Shown here piece after piece: positions 19,901 through 30,156 of a DNA stretch of 64,000 nucleotides (the stretch's first letter is position 1; the number at the start of each line of letters is the position of its first letter). The notes under the pieces are model-generated. The model saw only the letters and a list, made by a program, of their open reading frames with translations, was not told the origin of the DNA and made no database searches. The stretch lies in assembly GCA_001600355.1 (NCBI GenBank), contig BCJU01000001.1:2191178-2255177 (forward strand). The letters run 5' to 3'. Both the position numbers and the translations under genes were made by a program. Source of the stretch: Meira nashicola. Lineage: Eukaryota > Basidiomycota > Exobasidiomycetes > Exobasidiales > Brachybasidiaceae.

Positions 19901-22600
19901 ATGAAAAATCTTCAACTGGGCTTGAAACCCATATCTCCTTCACAAATGATGGACGACCAACAAGAATCATGTCCTGTGACACCGATCAATAAATCATTCC
20001 AAGAGCATTTAGATCCAACATTTGCCACCGCTATCCTCTCACCATCTTCCAATGAAGTGTTTGCTGCTCGTACTCGTGCACGCAGTAGAAGTGAGGCATG
20101 TCTCAAGCGCAACGATGTCGAGGATTTGGTGCCAACAGTTAAGAAAGCAAAACTGACGATAAACGCGCATGAATGCACTTCTTTTGAAAATCAAGAGGAT
20201 TCTTCCATCGAACAATCGATGGACGACCTGGATTTTTCCATGAGTCGTTTCAAGATCGATACCCCAGACACTTCTTTGGAATCATATTCGAGTGGCCCTC
20301 GCTCGAATGTCAGCAAAACGCCTGTCAAGTCTGCCCGCAGCTCACTTCACGGTGTAGCTCAAATAAATAATGATCCGGTACACTCTTCCAGTGGTCAAGC
20401 TTATAAACAACCTTACCGCCGCAAAAGCAATACTATCTCTGTGCCCGCAGACAAAAGACCAAATCTCTCAGATGTTTTTGGACCGAAATTGCCTCTGGAG
20501 CAGATTTCCATTCCAATGCAAACCAACGATAGCGAAAACAAAGCTGAAGAAAGACGACCGTTCATTCCACGTCGAATGACCATTGGAGGACCTGCATATG
20601 CTTTGCGCAGTATATCCAGCGCTACTAGGCCATCAGGAAAAGTACAAGCACGTCCAAGCTTAGGAATCGTAGCGGAAGGAGTCGTTTTAGAAACGCTACC
20701 CAGTGAAAACAGCAAATTTGAAGGAGAGGAACAAGAAATCCCAAGAAAATTTTATCCCGCCGCTCATTCTTCCAGCAGTGCTTCAACTCCTGAAGAAGAA
20801 GACGAGAGTTTGAATGCCTTACAACATCTCATACAAGGCATGACAAAAGACCGTGCTCAACATAGCGCTGTTCTTCAAGAGATTGAACCTGTAGGCGATC
20901 AAGGTATCAGCGCAGTGATGGAATATCGCAGTGCCTCACCAACCGGCAAGCATGATCGCTCAAATTCAGGCCCAACTTGCGATCTTTGTGGTGCTATTGC
21001 CCTTCGTATGACAATTTTGGAACCATGCAGGCACTGGGCATGTGCTGCTTGTTGCTCTTCGGGATTAAATCAAGTTACTGCCACACCGCCACGCCCGCAT
21101 GTCTGTGCAGCATGCCACACACCCGTGAGAGGCATCAGTTTGCGCAAAAGTTCTGTATCAGAGACACCCACAAAAAGAGTCCCTTCTAGCGACATGTTCA
21201 TCCCTTCCAGCGTTCAACGCAAACGTCAACAGACGCACAACAGCGAGGAGAGATTTGGACTTTATTCTCACAGTAGATTCCCATCCAGTCCTTCTACAGC
21301 ATTCCCCCACCGATCTTCTTACCGTGAAAAGTACAGCAAGGTAAAAATCAAATCCCACCCAGCAATGACAGAAGTATTCATCTGACATCTCTCTCCTAAT
21401 TCAAAGCACCCTGACTCTGAAGACGCACCAAACTCTTTGATGTTGCGTTCTAGTACTCCAGATCAAGTTTATTCTTTGGTGCATGACATTACTGATTCGA
21501 GCGAGCCTGTGACGGAAGATGCTTCCTTTTTTGCCATCAAAGCTAATCGTCGTAGAATGATGTCTTTGGGTCAAATGAATGTAAGGCCTTCATTCTCAAA
21601 TACGGAACCGAATCTTCTTATTCCCACCTCAAAAGCTGTTCCAGAGAATTCCGAAAGCAATCGTTCGAGCTTTGTAGTACGTTTGGACAACATTCCGTGG
21701 AAGTTGACTTACCATGATATTTTGTCTTGGTTGCCTAAACCAGTAGAGAAGATGCTTCCAAGCAGCGAGAACGTTGCTCAATCTGTGCATATTCCCATTG
21801 ATGTGATTTCTGGAAAGACTTCCAATTGCTGCTTCGTGGAATGCCGTGACAAGGAACAAGCAATGCGTCTAGTCCGTCACCGAAACAATGCCCGCCTGTT
21901 GGGCCGCCCAGTCTGTGAGTCAGGCTATTAAATTCAAATCTAGAAAGCGAGTGCTAAAATGCTTCATCCTCCCAGCTTTGATTCTGACAAACCATGAAGA
22001 TCTTCTGAATGAGGTAAGCATTTTGGAATTTCATAATTTCTAGGGCTGCTTGCTGAACTTTGTACTATTCTAGATCTTCCCTTTCCGTCTCGTGTCTCCA
22101 CGCAAGGAAGAAGAACATTGCATTTATTTCACACCGGGTATCTTATCGCAATTGGTACAACTGTTACGATCCGGAAGTCCGCAATTGAAAGGACCTGCGA
22201 AAGTGGTGGATCTGGCTACCAGCATGATTCGTCTAGTGCCTGCAAGCTTGAACGAAAGCTTGCGCGTGATTTGTGAGTACATTGAAAGCATTTGGTATAG
22301 TCATTGCCCTAACCGTATTTTGGCGTTCTTACATCCAACGTTTAGTATTTGAGAGAATCAAAGGTATATCTGTCTACGATCATTGTAAGCTCAGATAAAG
22401 ATACTCACCCGTCTTTTTTTTCCTCTGCAGAGATCATTTGTACTTGCATTTTGGCCCCGCGTGAGCTGGTAGGCGTACATGAATCACTCAATCGCTTACT
22501 GTTGGCCAGCAGCACTTGTGCATGTTTCACTGTAGCACAACGGATCGACATCTTGGATAGCGCTCGTCAAGCACTGAATACTGTTGCACCGCAGTATTGA
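19901..22600 (+). CDS. RING-like zinc finger plus RRM protein, six exons (unrecognised)
   Basis: A six-exon gene assembled by eye: 19901-21340, 21407-21914, 21976-22013, 22074-22272, 22346-22363 and 22431-22600, together 2,373 bases (790 residues) with all phases consistent. The N-terminal half is Ser-rich and looks disordered. At about residues 358-408 there is a C-x2-C ... C-x-H-x2-C-x2-C ... C-x2-C pattern (CDLCGAI, EPCRHWACAAC, CAAC), a RING-HC-like zinc finger. At about 500-590 there is an RRM-type fold (SFVVRLDNIPWKLTYHDIL, TSNCCFVECRDKEQAMRLVRH). The C-terminus resembles a continuation of an RNA-binding or helical region. RING plus RRM recalls Not4, but order and sequence differ. I do not recognise the gene. 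Exon 5 is only 18 bases. Confidence 0.75.
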
Positions 22601-22962
22601 AAATTGTCCATACAAAATGAGTTACCTTAACAATCTAACAAAACACATCAAAACACATAATGGACATCAGCAACAATTTTCACTGTTCTCCTCCATTCTC
22701 TTTCTCGTTTGTCTCAAATGGAATCGCTTTAAGGATAGTTGAAAAATGTGGATCAAATATTTTCACGTCGAAATAATAATAACATTTGAAGTGATTGCGT
22801 ACAGTATAAGTCGATTGCAGTAATATCAGAAATAAGTGACAGAACCATTTGAGTGATGTGACTTACTCGAAGTAAGCGGTTTGGGATACGTATAAATGCT
22901 GATGAAGGGATATGTGGATATATAATTGATTGGGTGAATTATCATCAATCTCGATCTTGCTA
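22601..22962. other. Convergent intergenic region
   Basis: 362 bases between two gene 3' ends, AT-rich, with no gene, repeat or clear hairpin seen. Confidence 0.6.
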
Positions 22963-25761
22963 TTAGGAAGATGAGCGGTAGACATTACGTGAAGCAACTG
23001 GCGCTTCAGCCAAAGTGCTCAAAAAAAGTTCATTCTGTGGCGTTCTTGAATCATTTAAACCAGGACTGGCAGTTAAACCATCGATAAGGTGACGTGAAAA
23101 AGCGGAAGCAGAGTTTGGTTGATTTCCAAGTGTGATATCAATCGGTCCCGAAGCAGATTGATCGTACGATCCAGCAGCAGCAGCTGCCGATGAACCTTCA
23201 TCAAATATTAACTCTTGAGTTTCTTCTTCGCCATTTGGAGTACCTTCGCCATCTATTCCGGAATATCCGCTGATCATACCACTGGCTCTTGATCGAGAAG
23301 AATGTCTAGGCGATGCATGTGAAGATGCTGCAAGTGTATCACCATTTCCAAACGGAACCGCTGTACTCGAAGAAACAGCAGTATCTGGCCTTTTGATCAT
23401 ATGAACGTCAGTCGATCGAATTGGTGAATCACGATGAGAAGATCCAGATCGTCTACTACTGGGAGTATGACGTGAATCACGAGAAGCTGAAAAGCTTTCA
23501 GCGGCAGAACTTCTCCTTCTACCAGCGCTTAATGACATATCCGTTGTCACTGATCCTCCGCTAACATTTCCGGCACCACCTGTTCCCAATAAAGATGTTT
23601 GATCATGAGAGCTATTTAGACTAGGAATTGTTGAATTTAGAGCTGCTGTTGCATCAACGAAATGTTCTGCTTCAGAAGAATTAGAAGACGCAATCGCAAC
23701 TGCTAAAAGGCTTGGTAGCGGTTCTTCATTCATAGGCGTACTTGCATCGATCGTCGGAATACCTACTGGCTCGTTTTGATCGAAAGCACCAGCTTCTTTC
23801 AATAAAGCTTGTTGCCATGCTTCATCTTCTTCTACATCTTCCTCCAAATCAGCAAACGTTCGACACAGTGGACATGAGAATCCAGGATGATGCATATTCA
23901 ACAAAGGTCGAATGCATTTGTAATGAAAAACGTGCGAACAAGGTGCAATGAATAATGCTTGACAAACGGTAACCGAGAATAAACAAATACAACAATCTGT
24001 AACATTGAGCGATTGTCTATTTGTTGGTACGACTGCAGGAGCAACTGCGGCATCGGATTTTGCTTTGGCTTGAGCTGCCGTTGCTGGATCAGGTAAAGGC
24101 GAACCTTGTAAAGCACGCAATTGTCGTAAAGCATTTACGTTGAATTGATTGGCTCCTCTTTGCCAGCCTCTGTTCAATTCAACTCTCATCTTGACACAAC
24201 GATAAATCTCTTCTGTTCCACCTTGATAATCAACACCTAATTGTACCACATCTCCATCTTTGATTTGAAAAGGTTTACTTTCTACATTGGGCGCAGAAAG
24301 GCGAATGTGATTCAAGAAAGTGCCTGAACTCGATTTCGTATCACGAATGAAAACCTTACCACCGCTTTCGCTCCAAATTTCTGCATGTCCTCTACTGACA
24401 ACTTTACTCTTGAAAGCAATTCTGCCTGTATCCACTCGACCTGCACCACCCGTAGCACTAGGAATTGCTCCTCCACGAGCACCCGGTGTGTTGATAGTAG
24501 AGTTGGCAGTCGATCCAACAGCGCTTGCTGATGCAGTGATAGAACTCAATCCAACAGTCGATCCATTTGCCACGCTGGCTCCTGTTGATTCATTTGCATT
24601 GCCTTGTGCGCCTTGACCACGATCAGTGAATCGTCCGATTTTGACTGCCATTGCACCTTCGATTAAATCACGTTCGATCGGCTCGAAATGTAGTGATCTT
24701 GTTGCTTCGAGATGCGGAACAAGTCTAACACGATGAGCTTGATTATTTTGTGATGATGATTCATTAGATTGACGTGTTGCTTCATTGCTGCTGGAATTGA
24801 TATTGTTTGTACTCGAATTGCCAGAAGGTGTATCACCAACAACGTTTAACATTGTTCCACTTGCAGGTAAAGCAACAGAAGATCGCTGTGAAGAAGATTG
24901 ATTTCCAGACACATTTAATCGATTATTGCTCGATGAATCGGCGTCATTTGTGATTGTGCTCAAATTAGTCGCGGAATTGGAATTGCTCATATTGTTTGAT
25001 GAATTGGCGGCAATTGTGTGTGCCTCATTTGCTGCTGCCATATTTCGGCCCGCTCCTTGACTATACCTTCTAAACATTCGACTAAAGCCTCCAGACGTTG
25101 GCGGACCGCTTGAAGCATTGCCTTGCGAGGATCCGGTACGCGATAAGAGTGGGAAACCTAAGCCAGAATTGGTTTCGTTTGTGTTTGTGCTCATTGCGGA
25201 ACTTGTTCGATTACCACTACTACCGCCAATGCGAATATTGCTGTGTGATTGGCTTGATGAGTGGGATGGCAAGCCAGGTTTACGGGAAGTAGGAGGAACA
25301 GGAGGAGAAGTAGTATTATTATCCTCTGTTGAAGGTAAAAAGACTTGCGAAGATGAATTACTTCTCGGTAATCCGTTACGAGAAGTGAATTGACTTAATC
25401 TGTTTCCTCTTGATGGACTATCAGATGTGTTATTTCCCATTAATTCTTGTCTTGTCGAATCGGCTGAAGAATAATCTGTTCCTCTTGTCGCGTTACCAAC
25501 ACCTCCGCTGCCTAAATTGCCCGCTTCACGTATATTGGTGGCGCTACTTCCATTCGTCGCTGTTCTTGGGCGACGAAAACGATCGAATAAAGCACTTGAT
25601 GATTGCGCCCAAACTCCACTTGCGTTCCTTTGTCGAAAGAAGCCAGAAGTGGATGATGAAGAGGAAGAAGCAACGTTATTAGAAGGTGTTGTTGAATTGC
25701 TGGAAGTAGATCTATCACCTTGCTGTTGTGGCTGTGATGGAGGTGAACGTGTAGTGTTCAT
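22963..25761 (-). CDS. DMA1: FHA-RING E3 ubiquitin ligase, Dma1/Dma2 (Chfr-like)
   Basis: A 932-residue ubiquitin ligase of the spindle-position/mitotic checkpoint family. The first 340 residues are Ser/Asn/Thr-rich and disordered. A phosphothreonine-binding FHA domain follows (about 350-527): AMAVKIGRF, then after an insertion FKSKVVSRGHAEIW, GKVFIRDTKSSSGTFLNHIRL and IKDGDVVQLGVDY, the last motifs including the phosphopeptide-binding Ser/Arg/His and Ser-Ser-Gly. The RING domain (about 590-633) reads CCICL, APCSHVFHYKCI and CPLCR. FHA then RING is the Dma1/Dma2 order. The C-terminal 300 residues are again Ser-rich. Residues about 381-445 are a low-complexity insertion inside the FHA domain. 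Confidence 0.9.
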   Translation of the reverse strand: MNTTRSPPSQPQQQGDRSTSSNSTTPSNNVASSSSSSTSGFFRQRNASGVWAQSSSALFDRFRRPRTATNGSSATNIREAGNLGSGGVGNATRGTDYSSADSTRQELMGNNTSDSPSRGNRLSQFTSRNGLPRSNSSSQVFLPSTEDNNTTSPPVPPTSRKPGLPSHSSSQSHSNIRIGGSSGNRTSSAMSTNTNETNSGLGFPLLSRTGSSQGNASSGPPTSGGFSRMFRRYSQGAGRNMAAANEAHTIAANSSNNMSNSNSATNLSTITNDADSSSNNRLNVSGNQSSSQRSSVALPASGTMLNVVGDTPSGNSSTNNINSSSNEATRQSNESSSQNNQAHRVRLVPHLEATRSLHFEPIERDLIEGAMAVKIGRFTDRGQGAQGNANESTGASVANGSTVGLSSITASASAVGSTANSTINTPGARGGAIPSATGGAGRVDTGRIAFKSKVVSRGHAEIWSESGGKVFIRDTKSSSGTFLNHIRLSAPNVESKPFQIKDGDVVQLGVDYQGGTEEIYRCVKMRVELNRGWQRGANQFNVNALRQLRALQGSPLPDPATAAQAKAKSDAAVAPAVVPTNRQSLNVTDCCICLFSVTVCQALFIAPCSHVFHYKCIRPLLNMHHPGFSCPLCRTFADLEEDVEEDEAWQQALLKEAGAFDQNEPVGIPTIDASTPMNEEPLPSLLAVAIASSNSSEAEHFVDATAALNSTIPSLNSSHDQTSLLGTGGAGNVSGGSVTTDMSLSAGRRRSSAAESFSASRDSRHTPSSRRSGSSHRDSPIRSTDVHMIKRPDTAVSSSTAVPFGNGDTLAASSHASPRHSSRSRASGMISGYSGIDGEGTPNGEEETQELIFDEGSSAAAAAGSYDQSASGPIDITLGNQPNSASAFSRHLIDGLTASPGLNDSRTPQNELFLSTLAEAPVASRNVYRSSS

Positions 25762-27135
25762 GATTGTTGCGCTTTGCTATCAATATGTGTACGCAAAATT
25801 GCAAATTTTATGCGCCAACGCAGAACAGAGTGGTTCCTATCTTTATTGATATGCTTGCACCCTTGCCTAGTGGATCTAAATCTTCATGTACAAGCCCCTG
25901 TGATGCAAAGTCGACACAAGAAATGACTTTTTTCAAATGCTAAAAGAGCAAGATTGAGTTGGAAGCAAGATTGACGATAGATTAAATGTGCCCTTTTTGT
26001 TTGCTCATCAAAATTTTAGCCGAATATGATTCAAATAGAATCTATCTTCAGCCAATTTCGGTCTATGAACTACCGTTTGACTTATTGTGTCATGAAACTG
26101 TTTCTTTAAAATCGGATAAAAAGCGGAAAAAATTAGAATTCCGTCTCCGTCTTTTTTCCTTTTTTCTTTGGTTTCTCTTTTATGCTGCCGCCGCCGCTGT
26201 CTTGAAATACGGAGGCCGCTTTAAATTGATGAGAATGAGATTCTACAAAACGGAATGCTATAGCAGAAAGCAGTAAGGTTCCGAAATCGAATGAAGATAC
26301 ACCTTGAATGAAACGATCGGGTGAGAGTATAATTATGTCGTGAGGGGAATCAAAAGTAGTAATCATCTCTAGACTGCACTCCATATTGTATGTATGTACA
26401 TCACACATCTTATCCTTTTTCTTTTTAGCTTACTGCTTTTTCGACTTTCTTAGTGCATTTCTTCAGATGGATAACCCAAACCGGTGTTTTAATCTTAATA
26501 AAGACACGGGCGCAACGCTCTAATGCATTGATCGTCTTCCGCCCACGCAATGTAAGCAAAGCACGAGTGCACGACTGTCGCTGGCCGCTTGGCTAACATC
26601 TTCCGGTCAAAAGGAGAAATGACGCACAACCCAAGTTCAAGCTAAAAGATAACCAATTTTAGCTAGCTCAAACGCCGCGAATGCACACACACACACACGC
26701 ACACATAAATAAAATTCTCTATGCATCTTTTATATGCGTTTCCAATACAAAAAGCATTTTTACGCCATCGTAAGACATACATGAAATGCAATTTTTTGTT
26801 TTGTTCCGAAAGGATTATTCAAAGACAAGAACGGGTGGTCCATTCCATCGGCTCGAACATCCATTCAAAATCAAATTTACCGGGACTCAAACATTGGCTT
26901 GACCCGAAATGAGGGTAGAAAAGTGATTTGCGCAGTGCATATACAACCAATCTTATTTAGAACTCTTTGGAATTTCGGGCAGATATTTTAAGCTATACTT
27001 TTATATTTGTACACGCCATAAGAATTGCCGCACGGACCTTTTCACGCCTTGAATGCTTCTCATCCCTGGCACTTTTTTTAACAGGTACAACCATCATCAA
27101 TTTTACCTATAAAGACAGCGAATTAAAACTTCGAG
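25762..27135. other. Long intergenic region with CA microsatellite
   Basis: 1,374 bases between the DMA1 start and the small two-exon gene. It is AT-rich with a short CA repeat at 26684-26698. Two overlapping open frames on opposite strands (25986-26276 plus, 26133-26408 minus) exist but have no recognisable homologue. A TATA-like run near 26992-27005 may serve the downstream small gene. Confidence 0.5.
26684..26706. repeat. CA dinucleotide microsatellite
   Basis: About seven uninterrupted CA units followed by a GCACACA tail, in intergenic DNA. Confidence 0.8.
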
Positions 27136-27434
27136 ATGGCATTGCCTAATCTCAGGCGTATTTTTAGGTAAGTGAATAGATGTAAATTACTCCAAAAAAG
27201 GGTCGAATCTCTCATTCTCTTTTTTTCACATTTCCCCTCGATAGCGCCTCTCGAACGCCTACACAAGAAAGAGCAGTTTCACGTCAAGCATTCTTTCGCT
27301 TCGTTTCATTTTTGGCAAGCTGTGTATTGATTGCGCTCTTGAGCAGCCCGAAAAGAAGGGCTGTACTTTTAGGAATAGGAATGGACGCGGCCGCAATGGC
27401 TTCTTCAGCTACAACAGCAACTCTTGCTGCATGA
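27136..27434 (+). CDS. Small two-exon protein with one membrane segment (73 residues)
   Basis: Two exons, 27136-27167 and 27245-27434, joined across a 77-base intron with donor GTAAGT and acceptor ATAG. The total of 222 bases is in frame and ends in TGA. The product begins MALPNLRRIFSASRTPTQER (basic, Ser-rich, acid-poor, like a mitochondrial presequence). It continues with one hydrophobic segment (AFFRFVSFLASCVLIALLSS), a basic PKRRA stop and an Ala/Met-rich tail. Each exon is too short to stand out as an open frame. The consensus splice sites, ATG context (GAG before the ATG, G after it) and a sensible membrane topology support it. I do not recognise the family; a small mitochondrial inner-membrane protein is a guess. 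Confidence 0.5.
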
Positions 27435-27635
27435 AATTCACGATCCATTCTCTAGTATACCCAATCGCAACAAAAAATCAAACGATTCTCGGTAAAACGA
27501 ATGTATTAGTATAAGATCAAAATAAAAAAGATTGTTGACAATAATTAAGTAGAAACAGATGATGGTATTGTTGACGACTTGTGTATGGGAATATGTAGCA
27601 ACAAATTTGAACATGATTTTTTAATTGCGGACAAT

Positions 27636-29786
27636 CTATTTACTGGCTTGCAAGGCAACCTTTTCTCGCAAGCATTCCGGATAAGAATTCATCAAATGGG
27701 CAAGAGATCGCAAATCTTCCGAATCTAGAAGATGAATTGTGATCTTTGGTGCTCCCTTGAACCCAAAAGTACGAATCTTCTTGAATAATTGATCGCCCAA
27801 TTTCTGCTTTTGATCTTGCTCTGAAAGATCTTTTAATCCATCGATGAAGGAATCCGTATCTTTCATAATTGTTGGATCAGCTTTGGGTAACGGTAAACCA
27901 GAGGATTGTGGATTTCCAGCAAGGCGTACAATATCGGCTGCAGGCATTTTGGCAAGATCGGATAGTGTATACGTCTTTGCAGAAGAAGCACTTCCGTTTC
28001 CATTTGCGGCATCTCCCGTCTTAGCAATAGGCGATGTTGACGGTTGCACGTCATCTTCATCGCCGAGCTCCAAGATAATCTTTGCTTCTTCCACCTTGTT
28101 ACGGAGATAATCTTGGTTGAAAAGTGCCATTGCCCTCTCCTTCTTCGGTAGACCTGTCAAAAGATCTGTGATGTCTTCAACCGGCGATCCTGCAGGTAAC
28201 AGCTCTTTGACCTTCTCCAAAAGACGTTCTCGTTCACTTGCTCCGGCTGGTAGATGTGAAGATGTGATAGATGCAGAATCGCTTGCCGTTGGTATTGTTA
28301 ATCCAGCGGGTGCTGCTCCTTGCAAAGAGCGAATTTCGGTAATTCGTTGCTGTAATTGTTGTGGATCGTTCAAGGCTCCGACTGCGTCAGCCAACTTCAA
28401 TTTGCTCAGCTCTGCAATCAGAGTATCAGCTTGGTCGGGTGAGATGTCATCAATTTCCTTGATTTTGCGGCTAAAACCTCCGCGAAGAATATCGCCTCTT
28501 AATGTAGCATTAACACTTCTTAGTTGTTCCAAATCTAATCCTTCACCCTTTCCACTAGCGGCTGCACGGAAATAGCTATTGCTCATCGGTCTTTGCTTTA
28601 CTTCGACACCATCTGCACCAATTCCTGATGGGCTATCGTTGACGTCAGATGATGCACCGCCAGATCCGACATCGTTTGGTGAATCGGGAACATAAGACGT
28701 TCCAAATTTGTGAGAAAGCTTCTCTTGTCGGAAACTTTTTGGTTCATGTAGTCGTACGATCATTGATTTAGATCCATGTTGCGTGCCGTTCATTGCATTT
28801 AAAGCACGAGTTGCATCTTCTGCAAGACGATAGCTGACAAACCCAAATTCACGACTGACACCTTTCTCATCTCGCATCACACGTGCTGAAACAATCTTTC
28901 CGTATGTCTTGAAAAGTGAAAAGAGTTCGTTAGAATCAATTGCGGGATCCAAATTCTTGCAGAAAAGATTGCATGGATCGACAACGGTCGATCCCGCGGA
29001 GCCAGAGTATTGAAGATTTGTGCCAGGAACATTGAATGTGGATCCTCCAAAAGGCGAGCCAAGGGGAGAGCCTCTTGGCGGTTGAAAAGATGGTGCAGCT
29101 GCATTCATCGAGCTAAAGGATCCTCCGCCAGGAACGAATGGTGCGGCAGAAGCGCTGAAATTTGTACTTTGTGGAGCACTAGGTCTCTTAGCCACATTGT
29201 CAATCGTAACACTGATCGATTTACCTTCTACTTCTGCGCAATGCATCTCAATCTGTGCCCTTTGAGCATCCTCTTCGTCATAATAAATGACAACAGCCAT
29301 GCCACGAAAACCTGTGTGATGACCCGCAGGATTTGTGACGATACGAGCTGCGCTTTGTAGGGGACCGAAAGGACGGAAAAGGTCAAATACATCCGAATCT
29401 TCCGTTCCATGCGGTAATTGTTTGATCAATCGAGGTTTTGCGCTAGGTTTGGGGTCTTGAGAAGGATCTTCATTAATGGAAAGTTGTGGAGATTGAACAG
29501 TAGCGAATGCTCTTTCTGCTTTCTCCAATGTTTGGAATTCAACACTTCCCTTTAAAAGTTGATCTGATCCTTCTACATTTCGATCGATATGTAGGCGAAC
29601 GGGCAAACATGCTGCAAAGATGGCACTTGCTAATTCTTTATCACTGATATTGGCATCGAGATTGTGTATGTATAAGGATGGCGTTGTTAGATAGGGATTT
29701 GGTGGAACATCATCAATTTGATCCAATGGACCTGTACTGCTACCTGGCTGTTCAGCTTGAGATGCAAAGATTGATTCAGATGTCAT
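27636..29786 (-). CDS. rrm4: Endosomal mRNA-transport RNA-binding protein Rrm4
   Basis: A 716-residue protein with three N-terminal RRMs and C-terminal MLLE domains, the layout of Ustilago maydis Rrm4, which carries mRNAs on early endosomes along microtubules by binding PAM2-containing Upa1. RRM1 (about 36-110) has SLYIHNLDANI. RRM2 (about 120-200) has LIKQLPHGTEDSDVFDLFRP. RRM3 (about 275-350) has NLFCKNLDPAIDSNELFSLF and EFGFVSYRLAEDATRALNAM. MLLE-like helices appear near 450-500, 525-590 (RERLLEKVKELLP, ALFNQDYLRNKVEEAKIIL) and 640-716 (GDQLFKKIRTFGFK, NSYPECLREKV). Poly(A)-binding protein Pab1 is the related alternative but has four RRMs and one MLLE. The start is the ATG at 29786; an upstream in-frame TTG is not a start. 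Single exon. Confidence 0.87.
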   Translation of the reverse strand: MTSESIFASQAEQPGSSTGPLDQIDDVPPNPYLTTPSLYIHNLDANISDKELASAIFAACLPVRLHIDRNVEGSDQLLKGSVEFQTLEKAERAFATVQSPQLSINEDPSQDPKPSAKPRLIKQLPHGTEDSDVFDLFRPFGPLQSAARIVTNPAGHHTGFRGMAVVIYYDEEDAQRAQIEMHCAEVEGKSISVTIDNVAKRPSAPQSTNFSASAAPFVPGGGSFSSMNAAAPSFQPPRGSPLGSPFGGSTFNVPGTNLQYSGSAGSTVVDPCNLFCKNLDPAIDSNELFSLFKTYGKIVSARVMRDEKGVSREFGFVSYRLAEDATRALNAMNGTQHGSKSMIVRLHEPKSFRQEKLSHKFGTSYVPDSPNDVGSGGASSDVNDSPSGIGADGVEVKQRPMSNSYFRAAASGKGEGLDLEQLRSVNATLRGDILRGGFSRKIKEIDDISPDQADTLIAELSKLKLADAVGALNDPQQLQQRITEIRSLQGAAPAGLTIPTASDSASITSSHLPAGASERERLLEKVKELLPAGSPVEDITDLLTGLPKKERAMALFNQDYLRNKVEEAKIILELGDEDDVQPSTSPIAKTGDAANGNGSASSAKTYTLSDLAKMPAADIVRLAGNPQSSGLPLPKADPTIMKDTDSFIDGLKDLSEQDQKQKLGDQLFKKIRTFGFKGAPKITIHLLDSEDLRSLAHLMNSYPECLREKVALQASK

Positions 29787-30156
29787 TTTGGGTATTTTGA
29801 TGTCAATGACGAACAAAGAGAAAGAAGAATTGCCACTATATGCGTGACTTTTTCCAATTGAACGGCTGAATATGAGCTAAAATTTGACCATGCTTTGGCC
29901 GTTTTCTTCCTTTTTCTTTAAAAATTAATATATGTATGTAACACGCATTTCACAAGTACAAACTTTAAGCACATGTTTTGTGTCACTTTTATTAGCGCGA
30001 AATTCTCGAAGCAATATTAAACGTGATCACAACCATAACCATATTCGAATGGGCAGACAAATAATGGGCAAAAAGTATCTTTGATGAAGATCAGTTGCAT
30101 ACAACACTTTGTGCTCTTGACTCTTTCTTTTAACCCATCAATATCTGCAAAGCAGT
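29787..30156. promoter_or_regulatory. Divergent promoter: rrm4 / NOSIP-like gene
   Basis: 370 bases between divergent ATGs, AT-rich, with no further gene seen. Confidence 0.5.

Noticed and set aside
26133..26408. 91-residue minus-strand open frame overlapping a plus-strand frame at 25986-26276
   Set aside because: Composition is borderline protein-like (a hydrophobic stretch and a basic tail), but there is no recognised homologue, no splice or promoter support, and an open frame on the opposite strand. Not enough to call a gene.
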